Positions 9,063-17,775 of a stretch of DNA of 64,000 nucleotides are shown piece by piece; positions within the stretch are counted from its first letter, which is position 1; every line of letters starts with the position of its first letter. The DNA is from Sagittula sp. P11 (GTDB lineage: Bacteria; Pseudomonadota; Alphaproteobacteria; Rhodobacterales; Rhodobacteraceae). A program made the translations under genes and the position numbers. The stretch covers positions 806,001 to 870,000 of the forward strand of contig NZ_CP021913.1 of the NCBI RefSeq assembly GCF_002814095.1, read 5' to 3'. Below the pieces are notes generated by a model. That model was given only the letters and a program-made list of their open reading frames with translations. It did no database searches and was not told the DNA's origin.

Positions 9063-11047
9063 TGGATCAACCTCAGGTTGTTAATTTGCCGGGCGATGGT
9101 GTCGAACGTATCGAAGATCTGGTCGCCCGTGACGTGGAAGAAGTGGCTGGCAGACGAGGCGCAATAGGCGAGTTCGTTGGCCGCGGCGGTGTCTGTCTCG
9201 AAGGCGATGGCAAAGATCGTCACGCCCTTCGCATTGGCCAGGTCGCACTGCGCATGCAGATTGGCGACGTTGGTCGGCGCGTCCGAGAGGTTGTAGGACT
9301 TCCCTGCCCCCTGATCGACCAGAACGGTGTCGCCGTTCCTCGGGTTCTTCGCGTCGGTAGGGCGCCACTGGTCCGTGGTCTGGCCGTCCGTCATCAGGAT
9401 GATGTACTTCTCGGTCTCCGGGTCCTCCCAGGCGATCGGGCGGCCTTCGAAGCGGGCGTCCACCTTGCCTGCAGCGATCAGCTCGGACAGGGCCGGCTGG
9501 TTGGCCGGATCGAGAAGCGCGAGGCCGTACTTCATCCCGTACTGCAGGCCCGTACCATCATGCAGGCGCATGCCGTTGATGAAGTTCTTCAGGCCGGTGC
9601 GGTCCGCGGAATAGTACTGGATCGCCATCTCCTCGCTCGGGCACCAGCCCCAGTCCATGGTCGGTTCGTCGAAGGCCCAGTAGTTGAAGTGCGGCACGTA
9701 GTCGGTCGACGTCGGCATCGCCGTGGTCAGGAATTCGTCGCTGTAGATCTCGACGCAGGAGGACGGCATGTTGACGTTGGTTTCCTCGGCCGGCGGGGTC
9801 TCGGTGCCGGGGTCCGTCGTCGGGTCCGGTTCGGGCGCGGGGGCCGGTTCCGGGTTCGGCGAGACATATTCCGGCTCGAAGCTTGCCCAGTCGACCCAGA
9901 AATAGGGCATGGAGTACCCGGGGAGCTTGTGATCCTTGGTGTTGTTCAAGGTCGGACCAATGTCCGATTCAGGACCGTTGAGGTCGCCCTTGACCTGGAA
10001 ATAATTCGTCTTGGACCCCGGCCCCTTGATGGACATCCCGAGGAACTGGGACGGATCGGTCAGGCTGCCGTCATAGTAGTACAGTGCCGCGACCGCGCCC
10101 TTGTAGAAGTCATCCATGTCCTTCGGCGCGCTGTCCGGGAAGTACGTGATGCGGTGGGCAATGTTATAAATGTCGTCGCCATCGGTATCGAAGTAGAGCA
10201 CCACGTTGGTGATCGTGTGCGACCACGGCGGGAAGTAGTCCTCGACCGGGGCGGACACCACGGGGTCGGTGGTCGTGGAATCGCTCGTCGTCGTATCGGT
10301 AGTGCCATCCGTGCAGGACGGGTCAGCTGCACCTTCGTCGGCGTTCTCGGCGTTGTTGTTGCACAAGGAGCCGCCCGGCGCGTCCTGGTCGCCGTTGCCC
10401 CAGCCGTTGTTGTCGTGCTTGATCTTCGGCCGCTCGCCGCGGAAGTAGTCGAACAGGATGTCGCCCGGGTTCACCTGCCCCGCAAAGGGCACGACGTTCA
10501 GCGTGGTCACGCCGTTCGAATCGTCGGTCATCACCTTGTCGACGAAAGCCTCGGCCGCCGGCTTCAGCTTGTCCATGCGGCTGTTCCAGCGCATCGACCC
10601 GGAAACGTCGAGCACGAGCGAGATTTCCACGTTGGAGATCTTTTCCTCCGCAGTGGCGAGGGCCGCCGCGGTCAGCGTGTCGATGCCGCTCATCCGCAGG
10701 AAGAATGTGTTGATGTCCGTGCTGCCTGACGCCGTGACGGTCCTGTAGTTGACGCCCTCCTCGGGCGTGACACTGTCCAGCGTCGCGGCGATCCCGGCTT
10801 TCTCGAGGTAGTCCCGGACAACCGTTTCGGAGTCCTGCATCTGGTCGAGGTCGGCAGCCGCAAGGACCGCCCGGTCCAGCGTGGATTGCATGACGGTGCG
10901 TGTGGCCTCAAACCTCATGATGTCCACCGATGCACCGGTGACCGTAAAGATCAGGAGCAATATGAAGACCGAGAAGATCGTCATATTCCCGGATTCGTCG
11001 CGGATCAGGCGTTGAAGCAGCGTATTCAGGCAGTTTGGCAGTGTCAT
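9059..11047 (-). CDS. TadG-like protein with von Willebrand A domain, copy 1
   Basis: A 662-residue protein anchored by a single N-terminal hydrophobic segment after the motif RDESGNMTIF (residues about 16-45), followed by a VWA domain with metal site DVSGS at 147-151. The VWA domain is interrupted by long inserts: an Asn/Gly-rich stretch (NNGWGNGDQDAPGG), Thr/Asp/Pro-rich linkers and an acidic DTDGDDIYN loop. The C-terminus ends INNLRLIQ, as in copy 2. The ATG at 11047 has GGAG 7 bases upstream and is preferred to the GTG at 11077. TadG proteins are thought to help anchor or assemble Flp pili; here the partner could be another surface structure. Confidence 0.88.
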   Translation of the reverse strand: MTLPNCLNTLLQRLIRDESGNMTIFSVFILLLIFTVTGASVDIMRFEATRTVMQSTLDRAVLAAADLDQMQDSETVVRDYLEKAGIAATLDSVTPEEGVNYRTVTASGSTDINTFFLRMSGIDTLTAAALATAEEKISNVEISLVLDVSGSMRWNSRMDKLKPAAEAFVDKVMTDDSNGVTTLNVVPFAGQVNPGDILFDYFRGERPKIKHDNNGWGNGDQDAPGGSLCNNNAENADEGAADPSCTDGTTDTTTSDSTTTDPVVSAPVEDYFPPWSHTITNVVLYFDTDGDDIYNIAHRITYFPDSAPKDMDDFYKGAVAALYYYDGSLTDPSQFLGMSIKGPGSKTNYFQVKGDLNGPESDIGPTLNNTKDHKLPGYSMPYFWVDWASFEPEYVSPNPEPAPAPEPDPTTDPGTETPPAEETNVNMPSSCVEIYSDEFLTTAMPTSTDYVPHFNYWAFDEPTMDWGWCPSEEMAIQYYSADRTGLKNFINGMRLHDGTGLQYGMKYGLALLDPANQPALSELIAAGKVDARFEGRPIAWEDPETEKYIILMTDGQTTDQWRPTDAKNPRNGDTVLVDQGAGKSYNLSDAPTNVANLHAQCDLANAKGVTIFAIAFETDTAAANELAYCASSASHFFHVTGDQIFDTFDTIARQINNLRLIQ

Positions 11048-11200
11048 TCGTCTTCTCCAACCGCGTAGGGTGTTCACGGCTTCGAGAATACTTGACCGGG
11101 CAATCGGGCCTATTTGCGACGATTTTAGGGTTTGTTAACCAGATTGAGGCGGTTGATGACATACTCCATATTCCTTTAGTATAGGATGCGACTATACCAG
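11048..11200. other. A+T-richer gap between the tandem TadG-like genes
   Basis: This 153-bp gap is clearly richer in A and T than its surroundings (for example TTTTAGGGTTTGTTAACC and TATTCCTTTAGTATAGG). It probably carries a promoter for copy 1, which would let the two VWA proteins be expressed separately. I see no convincing -35/-10 pair and no open frame. Confidence 0.4.
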
Positions 11201-13078
11201 TCACTGGATCAACCTCAGATTGTTGATCTGACGCGCGATGGTATCGAAGGCGTCGATGATCTCCGTTCCCTGGACATGGAAGAAATGGCTCTCCGACGAG
11301 GCGCAGAGCCGCAGTTCGTCCGCATCCGCATCTGTCGTCTCGAAAGCAACGGCGAAGACGGTGACACCAAGGTCGCGGGCGAGCTGGCACTGGGTGTGCA
11401 GGTTGTCGAGGTTGTTGCCCCGCGTCGAGACAGTCGTAAAGGTCCCGATGCCCTGCGTCTCGAGCTCCGTCTCGCCGTTGACCGGGGCGAAGGGATCGAG
11501 CGGACGATACTGGTCCGTCACCGCGCCGTCGCTCATCACGACGATGAACTTCTCCGTCTCCTCGTCCTCCCAGGCGATGGGGCGCCCGAGGAAGCGGCTG
11601 TCGACCAGCCCTGCGGCCACGAGTTCCGTCACCGCGCTGCCCGTCGCGGGGTCGAGCAGCGCCAGCGCATACTTCAGCCCGTACTGGATGCCCGTTCCGT
11701 CGTGCATGCGCATATTGTCGATGAAAGCGGACAGCGTGGCGGCGTCGTCGGAGTAATACTGGATTGCCGTGTCTTCTCCCGGGCACCAGCCCCAGTCCAT
11801 CACCTCGCGGACGTAGGGCCAGAACATGAAGTGCGGCACGTAGTTGTCGGACTGCGGAAGATCGGTGTTGGTGAACTCCGTGTCGTAGATCTCCACGCAG
11901 GACGAGGGCATGTTGACGTTGGCTGCCTCGACCGGCGCCACGGGCGCCACGTAAGACGCCGCCCACGCTGCGAAATCGATGACGGCATAGTCGATCTCCT
12001 CGCCCGGGACCTTGCCGTTGTTCTTGGTCGGGCCGATGTCGCTGAACGGGCCGTTGCCGTCGCCCTTCACCTGGAAGTAACGGTTCTTCTCCTGCCCGCC
12101 CTTGAGCGAGATGCCGAGGAACTGGTCCGGGTGGATCAGCAGCGGATCGCGGTCGATCAGGTACGCCACGACACCCTGGTAGATATCGTCGATGTCGCGG
12201 GTCGAGCCGTCCGGGAAGTTGATGATCTTGTGCGCCCGGTCGTAGATGTCGTCGCCGTTGGTGTCGAAGTAGACGACGATGTTGGCGATCGGCTGGGGCC
12301 AGGGCGAGAAGAAGCCGCCGGTGTCCGTAGCCGTTGTGTCGGTGCCCTCGGTACAAGACGGGTCGATGGCCCCCTCGTCGGCGTTCTCCGCATTGTTGGT
12401 GCACAGCGAGCCGCCCGGAGCGTCCTGATCGCCGTTGCCCCAGCCGTTGTTGCCCTGCTGGATCTTCGGCCGCACGCCCCGGAAGTAGTCGAACATCACA
12501 TCGCCCGGGTTCACCTGCCCGGCGAAGGGGATCAGGTTCAGGGTGGTGACACCGGCGCTGTCCTCGGTCAGGACCTTCGACACGAAATCCTTGGCGGCGG
12601 TGCGCGCATTGGTGATGCGGTTGTTCCAGCGCATCGACCCGGAGATGTCCATCACCAGCGATATCTCGACGTTGGCGATCCGCTCTTCCGCGGTCGAGGC
12701 CGCGATCACCGGCAGCGTCTGCCACCCCGACATGCGCAGGAAATAGGTGTCGAGGATCAGTCCCGCATCCGCCGCGACCGTCCGGTCGTTCAGACCGGGG
12801 GTGGCGATGACGTCGGTCAGGTGTTCCGCGAGGCCCGCCTTGGTCACGTAGTCGTTCACCACCGCAACCGGGTCCTGCTGCTGGTCGAGATCCGCGGCGG
12901 CGAGCACCGCACGGTCGAGCGCCGCCTGAAGCCGTGCACGTGTCGCCTCCTGGTACATGATGTCGACCGAAGCCCCGGTGATCGCAAGGATAAGGACCAT
13001 CATGAAGGTCGAGAAGATGGTCATGGTGCCTTCCTCGTCCCCAGCGAGGTCGGCGATGAAGTGGGTGAGCCTTTTCAT
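11201..13078 (-). CDS. TadG-like protein with von Willebrand A domain, copy 2
   Basis: A 625-residue paralogue of the next gene downstream. Layout: cytoplasmic tip, one hydrophobic segment after GDEEGTMTIF (residues 13-38), VWA domain with DISGS at 144-148, inserts including FAGQVNPGDVMFDYFRG and an acidic DTNGDDIYD loop, and the C-terminal INNLRLIQ. The middle section (NNGWGNGDQDAPGGSLC and following) is nearly identical in the two copies, while linkers differ in length, so this is a tandem duplication that has diverged mainly in linkers. ATG at 13078 has AGGAG 9 bases upstream; an extra 82 in-frame codons upstream look non-coding. Confidence 0.88.
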   Translation of the reverse strand: MKRLTHFIADLAGDEEGTMTIFSTFMMVLILAITGASVDIMYQEATRARLQAALDRAVLAAADLDQQQDPVAVVNDYVTKAGLAEHLTDVIATPGLNDRTVAADAGLILDTYFLRMSGWQTLPVIAASTAEERIANVEISLVMDISGSMRWNNRITNARTAAKDFVSKVLTEDSAGVTTLNLIPFAGQVNPGDVMFDYFRGVRPKIQQGNNGWGNGDQDAPGGSLCTNNAENADEGAIDPSCTEGTDTTATDTGGFFSPWPQPIANIVVYFDTNGDDIYDRAHKIINFPDGSTRDIDDIYQGVVAYLIDRDPLLIHPDQFLGISLKGGQEKNRYFQVKGDGNGPFSDIGPTKNNGKVPGEEIDYAVIDFAAWAASYVAPVAPVEAANVNMPSSCVEIYDTEFTNTDLPQSDNYVPHFMFWPYVREVMDWGWCPGEDTAIQYYSDDAATLSAFIDNMRMHDGTGIQYGLKYALALLDPATGSAVTELVAAGLVDSRFLGRPIAWEDEETEKFIVVMSDGAVTDQYRPLDPFAPVNGETELETQGIGTFTTVSTRGNNLDNLHTQCQLARDLGVTVFAVAFETTDADADELRLCASSESHFFHVQGTEIIDAFDTIARQINNLRLIQ

Positions 13079-13524
13079 GCCCGGGGTCTCCTGTCCGTCT
13101 GCCGGGGTCTGCGCCCTGGCGGGTGATGACCCCGTTCTCGGGTAAGATTCGGTCAAGGCTCCGGTCAGGAATGGGGCACCGAAGCGGACTTCGCCACGCA
13201 TTTTAGAAGAAGGCGCGCGATCGTCGTCCATGCCCACGGGACAAACAGCGAGATCCGGCGGGCCTGCACCGCGACCTTTGAAAGTGGGAAAGCAGTACTG
13301 GCAGGTCCCCGAAATCGCAGGCAAGCGCGGGGCCGTGAGGGTGGCCCGGCGGCCGGCCTCTAATCAAGAACCGGACGAAAGCGCGCAGGACGGGGGTCTG
13401 CGCGTTCGCTTGCCGTCAGCCCGCGCCTACGGCCCAAAGCCATGCCGGACCCGGGCCTGCCAGCCCGGGGTTCAGTATGTGTGATGCGGGACCTGCGCCG
13501 GTCCCGCAATGTCTCAAGACCCTG
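13079..13524. other. Non-coding gap between gdh and TadG-like copy 2
   Basis: A 446-bp gap lies between two minus-strand genes. Open frames here have Arg/Pro-rich, atypical translations and no ribosome sites, so I call none. The right end holds the two gdh hairpins listed separately. The left end must hold the promoter of the TadG-like gene; no clear -35/-10 pair is visible. Confidence 0.5.
13450..13508 (-). terminator. Two tandem hairpins after gdh
   Basis: Going away from the gdh stop on the minus strand, TGCGGGACC/GGTCCCGCA (13485-13493 and 13500-13508) forms a perfect 9-bp stem with a 6-base loop. Then CCCGGGC/GCCCGGG (13450-13456 and 13463-13469) forms a 7-bp stem. There is no T-run. 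The tandem arrangement just behind the gene suggests a terminator or 3' barrier. Confidence 0.55.
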
Positions 13525-14949
13525 TCAGATGCCCTTGGCCGCGTAACTCCGCGCCACACGGTCGATTGCGGTGATGTAGGCCGCCGTGCGCAGGTCGTGG
13601 ACGTCGTCGCGCGTGTGCCAGACCTCCTGCATGGACTGGTAGGCCACCCGCATGGTGTCATCGAGTCCGGAGCGCACCAGTTCCAGCTCGTCGGCACCCC
13701 TCAGGTATTTCTCGCGAAACAGCGGCGACAGGGACCATGTGGAACCCATCGCCGAATCCAGACGGTCCAGCTCGTCGAGGATCAGGGCGTGGCGCGCCTC
13801 CTCCTGCCGCCTCTGCATGCGGCCGAAGCGGATGTGCGAGAGGTTCTTGACCCATTCGAAGTACGACACGGTGACCCCGCCCGCGTTGGCATAGAGGTCC
13901 GGGATGATGACCACGCCGCGCCGGCGCAGGATGTCGTCGGCACCGGCGGTCACCGGCCCGTTGGCCGCTTCGATGATCAGCCGTGCACGGATGCGCTCGG
14001 CGTTGTCGGTGTTGATCACACCCTCGACAGCGGCGGGGATGAGGATGTCGCACTCCTCTTCCATCACCTTCTCGCCGTCGGCGATGGCGTTCGCCTCGTG
14101 GTAGCCGCTGACACCGCCGTGGCGGCAAATCCATTCGTGCACCGCGTCGACGTTCAGGCCTTCGGGGTCGTAAAGCGCGCCGTCGTGCTCAACGATGCCG
14201 ATGATCAGGGCGTGGTCTTCCTCTCTCAGGAACTTCGCCGCGTGGTAGCCGACGTTGCCGAGGCCCTGCACGATGACCCGCTTGCCCGCCAGGCGGCCCG
14301 ACAGACCGGCTGTGGCCAGGTCCTTGGGATGACGGAAGAACTCGCGCAGCGCGTACTGGACACCGCGCCCGGTCGCTTCCACCCGGCCCTCGATCCCGCC
14401 CGCGGACAGCGGCTTGCCGGTCACGCAGGCCTGGGAGTCGATGTCGGTCGTGTGCATCCGCGCATATTGATCCGCGATCCACGCCATCTCGCGCTCTGAC
14501 GTGCCCATGTCCGGCGCAGGCACGTTCTGGGAAGGATTGATCAGGTCGCGCTTGATCAGCTCATAGGCGAAACGGCGGGTGATCTTCTCCAGCTCTTCGG
14601 CGTCGTAGCGGCGCGGGTCGATCCGCAGCCCGCCCTTCGAGCCGCCGAACGGCGCCTCCACCAGCGCACATTTGTAGGTCATCAGCGCGGCAAGCGCCTC
14701 CACCTCGTCCTGATTGACCGTGGAGGCGTACCTTATCCCGCCCTTGACCGGCTCCATGTGCTCCGAATGGACAGAGCGGTAGCCGGTGAAGGTCTCGATC
14801 TTGCCGCGCAGCCGCACGCCGAAGCGCACGGTATAGGTGGCGTTGCAGACGCGGATCTTTTCCTCCAGCCCCGGCGGCAGGTCCATCAGCGCCACGGCGC
14901 GGTTGTACATGAGATCCACTGACTCACGGAATGTCGGTTCTGCTGTCAT
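13525..14949 (-). CDS. gdhA: Glutamate dehydrogenase (Glu/Leu/Phe/Val dehydrogenase family)
   Basis: Catalyses reversible oxidative deamination of an amino acid, most likely glutamate to 2-oxoglutarate and ammonia. The 474-residue protein shows the substrate/catalytic segment KCALVEAPFGGSKGG and a Rossmann motif VQGLGNVGYHAAKFL. It lacks the long N-terminal extension of the large GDHs. Coenzyme choice (NAD or NADP) and exact substrate cannot be decided by eye; leucine or phenylalanine dehydrogenase is less likely given length and family. It lies between the two opposed Tad-like gene sets, with a 340-bp divergent gap upstream. Confidence 0.9.
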   Translation of the reverse strand: MTAEPTFRESVDLMYNRAVALMDLPPGLEEKIRVCNATYTVRFGVRLRGKIETFTGYRSVHSEHMEPVKGGIRYASTVNQDEVEALAALMTYKCALVEAPFGGSKGGLRIDPRRYDAEELEKITRRFAYELIKRDLINPSQNVPAPDMGTSEREMAWIADQYARMHTTDIDSQACVTGKPLSAGGIEGRVEATGRGVQYALREFFRHPKDLATAGLSGRLAGKRVIVQGLGNVGYHAAKFLREEDHALIIGIVEHDGALYDPEGLNVDAVHEWICRHGGVSGYHEANAIADGEKVMEEECDILIPAAVEGVINTDNAERIRARLIIEAANGPVTAGADDILRRRGVVIIPDLYANAGGVTVSYFEWVKNLSHIRFGRMQRRQEEARHALILDELDRLDSAMGSTWSLSPLFREKYLRGADELELVRSGLDDTMRVAYQSMQEVWHTRDDVHDLRTAAYITAIDRVARSYAAKGI

Positions 14950-15289
14950 GCCGCCTCTCCCGGAATGGTCGTTTCACCCCTTATTGGGGAGACAGGGTGG
15001 GATCACAATGCCCGTGGCGTGCCAGACTGTGTCGGGATGATTCAGATTTGCACACTTATGACGCGAATAAAGGACAACCTTGACGCTACCTTGCGTCGCC
15101 ACCGTAGCCCAGTGCGAAACAACGGCATCGGCAGGGGCGCTTTGTCCCCGAAACCCCTTAAAAGTATAGATAATCGCATTTTAATTGGCCCAAATTTAGC
15201 CATCTTGGAACGGCATAAAAACGGCGTCCGAAAGGACAGACATTGTTCTATTCCCACCGGCTGCAAGGCCGTTTTCCAAGGTGCCCGTG
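14950..15289. other. Divergent promoter region gdh / TadG-like copy 3
   Basis: A 340-bp gap between divergent genes. Most of it is G+C-average, but 15160-15225 is markedly A+T-rich (AAAAGTATAGATAATCGC, TTTTAATTGGCCC, GGCATAAAAACGG), which fits promoter DNA for the plus-strand Tad-like genes. No ORF in either strand looks coding. No operator palindrome stands out. Confidence 0.45.
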
Positions 15290-17128
15290 ATGCAGACGAA
15301 GAGATACAGGAACACGTCCAATCCCGCCATGTCGCCCTCTGCGACGGAAGGCTGGCTGGGCCGCTTCCGGGCGGACACGTCCGGGAGCATGTCCTATGTC
15401 GCTCTGGCCGGCTCACTCGTCATGATGGTCTTCGGCGGCATCGGCATCGACATGATGCACGCCGAACTGAAGCGCAGCCAGGTGCAAAACACGCTCGACC
15501 GCGCCGTTCTCGCCGCAGCGAACCTCAGCAACACCCGCGATCCGCAGACCGTGGTCGAAGATTACTTCCGCGCCATGAAGCTGGAGGACACGCTGGGCGA
15601 CGTCCAGACCGGCGACTCCCTCGGTGCAAAGCGTGTCCGGGCCGAAGGCAACGGCACCATCAACTCCCATTTCCTCGGCCTGATCGGCATCGACCAGCTT
15701 GACGTGCATGGCGCCGCCACCGCCGAGAACGCCACCGCACCGCTGGAAATCTCGCTGGTGCTGGACGTGTCCGGGTCCATGCAGGGCCAGAAGATCAAGG
15801 ATCTGAAGGAAGCCGCAAAGACCTTCGTGCACGCCGTGCTGGGCGAAGGCGGCGACAACAGCCGCGTGACCGTCTCGCTGATCCCCTACAACGCGACGGT
15901 GAACCTGGGCGACGACCTGTCAGAACGGTTCAACCTCGACCGCTGGCACAACTATTCCTCCTGCGCGATATTCGACGCGTCGGACTACAGCTCCCTGTCC
16001 ATCGACCCCGATTCCGGTCTGGAGCAGCTTGCCCACTTCGACCCCTTCGACGGCAATGCACCTGACCTGACAGACCCCTGGTGCGCCGCGGGCAATGACC
16101 TCGCGATCGTGCCGCACAGTTCCGATCCCGACTACCTCTCGGACGTGATCGACAGCTTCGAGGCGCAGGGCAACACCGCCATCGACCTCGGGATGAAGTG
16201 GGGTCTCGCCCTGCTCGACCCCGCGGCCCGCCCTGTCATCGGCGACATGCAGGCCGACGGGCTCGTCCCGTCCTCCGCCCGTTATCGCCCCTCGGACTAC
16301 GGCACGCAGACGATGAAGTTCGTCGTCGTCATGACCGACGGCGAGAACACGCAGGAATACAACCTGAAGTCATGGATGCTGAACCCGACCGCCCTGTCGA
16401 ACGTCTGGGTGGACGATCACGGCACGCCCGGCAAGGGCGACGACCGTTACTCGATCCGGGTCAAGGACAACTACGGCGACTCGAACGATGTCTTCTTCTG
16501 GCCGCACGCCAGCTCCTACCGCTACAAGAACGGCCCCTACAGCTGGGTGACCGGAACGGCCGCGCAGATGGTGAACGGCGTGGCGGTGGTCGGCGGCGAC
16601 TCCGAAACGACGAAGGCCAAGTGCTCCAGCTACAAGGGCGCGGGCCACAACGCGGGACAGGAAACGCTGATCGAGAACGTCCTCGGGGTGGATTACGGAA
16701 CGCTCGACCTCGACGGTGACGGCATCGTCGGCGCAGAGGACGACTGCACCAGCTACCCGCCTGTCCGTCTGACCTGGCAGGAGCTTTTCGGCAACGTGAA
16801 GACGACCTGGTACGCGAACTCGTGGTACTGGCAGGCCTATGTCGATGGCCGGGTCAGCTACAACGACTACTACAACGCGTATTACTCATGGGAAACCATC
16901 GTGAACGCGTCGCAGGCCAACACCAACCTCTCGACGATCTGCGCCAAGGCAAAACAGCAGGACGTGACCATCTTCACCATCGGCGTCGAGGCGCCGCAGG
17001 CCGGGCTGGCCGCCATGCGCAACTGCGCGTCGTCCGCATCGCATTACTACAACGTGGACAGCAGCCAGCTGGTGGACACCTTCCGCTCGATCTCTGACGT
17101 GGTTGTGGAACTGCGCCTGACCGAATGA
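15290..17128 (+). CDS. TadG-like protein with von Willebrand A domain, copy 3
   Basis: A 612-residue protein with an N-terminal Tad-type anchor (RADTSGSMSYVALAGSLVMM, residues about 27-46) and a VWA domain with metal site DVSGS at 159-163, the later VWA strand VVVMTDGENT (345-354), and the C-terminal CASSASHYYNVDSSQLVDTF ending that parallels copies 1 and 2. It is more distant from them than they are from each other. It carries an insert with LDLDGDGIVGAEDDC (472-486), a typical calcium-loop pattern. The ATG at 15290 has AAGG 8 bases upstream. It heads a second G-E-F set on the plus strand. Confidence 0.88.
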   Translation: MQTKRYRNTSNPAMSPSATEGWLGRFRADTSGSMSYVALAGSLVMMVFGGIGIDMMHAELKRSQVQNTLDRAVLAAANLSNTRDPQTVVEDYFRAMKLEDTLGDVQTGDSLGAKRVRAEGNGTINSHFLGLIGIDQLDVHGAATAENATAPLEISLVLDVSGSMQGQKIKDLKEAAKTFVHAVLGEGGDNSRVTVSLIPYNATVNLGDDLSERFNLDRWHNYSSCAIFDASDYSSLSIDPDSGLEQLAHFDPFDGNAPDLTDPWCAAGNDLAIVPHSSDPDYLSDVIDSFEAQGNTAIDLGMKWGLALLDPAARPVIGDMQADGLVPSSARYRPSDYGTQTMKFVVVMTDGENTQEYNLKSWMLNPTALSNVWVDDHGTPGKGDDRYSIRVKDNYGDSNDVFFWPHASSYRYKNGPYSWVTGTAAQMVNGVAVVGGDSETTKAKCSSYKGAGHNAGQETLIENVLGVDYGTLDLDGDGIVGAEDDCTSYPPVRLTWQELFGNVKTTWYANSWYWQAYVDGRVSYNDYYNAYYSWETIVNASQANTNLSTICAKAKQQDVTIFTIGVEAPQAGLAAMRNCASSASHYYNVDSSQLVDTFRSISDVVVELRLTE

Positions 17129-17134
17129 CCCCAC

Positions 17135-17156
17135 GGCCGGTGCTTCACCACCGGCC
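17135..17156 (+). terminator. Hairpin between TadG-like copy 3 and TadE-like copy 2
   Basis: GGCCGGTG (17135-17142) and CACCGGCC (17149-17156) form a perfect 8-bp stem with a 6-base loop, 7 bases after the stop codon. There is no T-run. Within an operon it would act as a partial terminator or RNA-stability element setting the ratio of the VWA protein to the pilin-like proteins. Confidence 0.5.
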
Positions 17157-17229
17157 TCTCCCTGAATGACCCCAATCGCGGGACTGCCCCTGGGCAACCC
17201 GTACCTGTACCTTAATCGAGGCCAAGCCC

Positions 17230-17763
17230 ATGTTTCGCCCCCAGTTCTCTTTCCTGCGCCGGTTTCGCGCCGACGACGATGGCTCGATGGTCGTGCCCAT
17301 CGCCCTGTGGATGCCGATCTTCCTGCTCCTCATCATTTCGTCGATCGAGCTCGGCACCATCACGGTCCGCAGCACCGTGCTTGAGCGGGCGCTCGACCAG
17401 ACCGTGCGGGACGTGAAGCTGGGCACCGGCCCCAACACGCACGCACAGATGAAAGAGGCGATCTGCAACCGGGCCCAGATCCTGCCCAGCTGCATGGAGA
17501 CGCTGCACCTCGAGATGGTGGTGCTGGATGTCCGCGACTGGACCGATCCGCCGGAAGGCGTCGACTGCTACGACAACTCGCTGCCCGTCACGCCGCAGCG
17601 CAATTTCCAGAACGGCAAGGGCGGAGAGATGATGTTCCTGCGCGCCTGCTACAAGTTCAAGCCGCTGACCCTGATCAGCTCCTTCAACGCGGCCCTGCCG
17701 AAAGACGATGCCGGTTACGTGGGCCTCGTCGCCATGAACGCCTTCGTGAACGAACCCAGCTGA
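17230..17763 (+). CDS. TadE-like pilin-type membrane protein, second copy
   Basis: A 177-residue protein with basic N-terminus, RADDDGSMVVPIALWMPIF and one hydrophobic helix (about 22-42), then a Cys-containing outer domain (AICNRA, PSCMET, VDCYDN, RACYKF). Cysteine positions and the AFVNEP end parallel the first TadE-like copy, although overall identity looks modest. Between the VWA gene and the TadF-like gene, matching the gene order on the other strand. Probably a minor pilin or assembly factor for a surface fibre or adhesin complex. Confidence 0.85.
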   Translation: MFRPQFSFLRRFRADDDGSMVVPIALWMPIFLLLIISSIELGTITVRSTVLERALDQTVRDVKLGTGPNTHAQMKEAICNRAQILPSCMETLHLEMVVLDVRDWTDPPEGVDCYDNSLPVTPQRNFQNGKGGEMMFLRACYKFKPLTLISSFNAALPKDDAGYVGLVAMNAFVNEPS

Positions 17764-17775
17764 GGAGAGATGCAC

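Noticed and set aside
10908-12725. Minus-strand frame of about 600 codons spanning both TadG-like genes
   Set aside because: It is an alternate frame of the copy 2 coding sequence; the Arg/His-rich translation has no motif, and the real frame holds the VWA domain.
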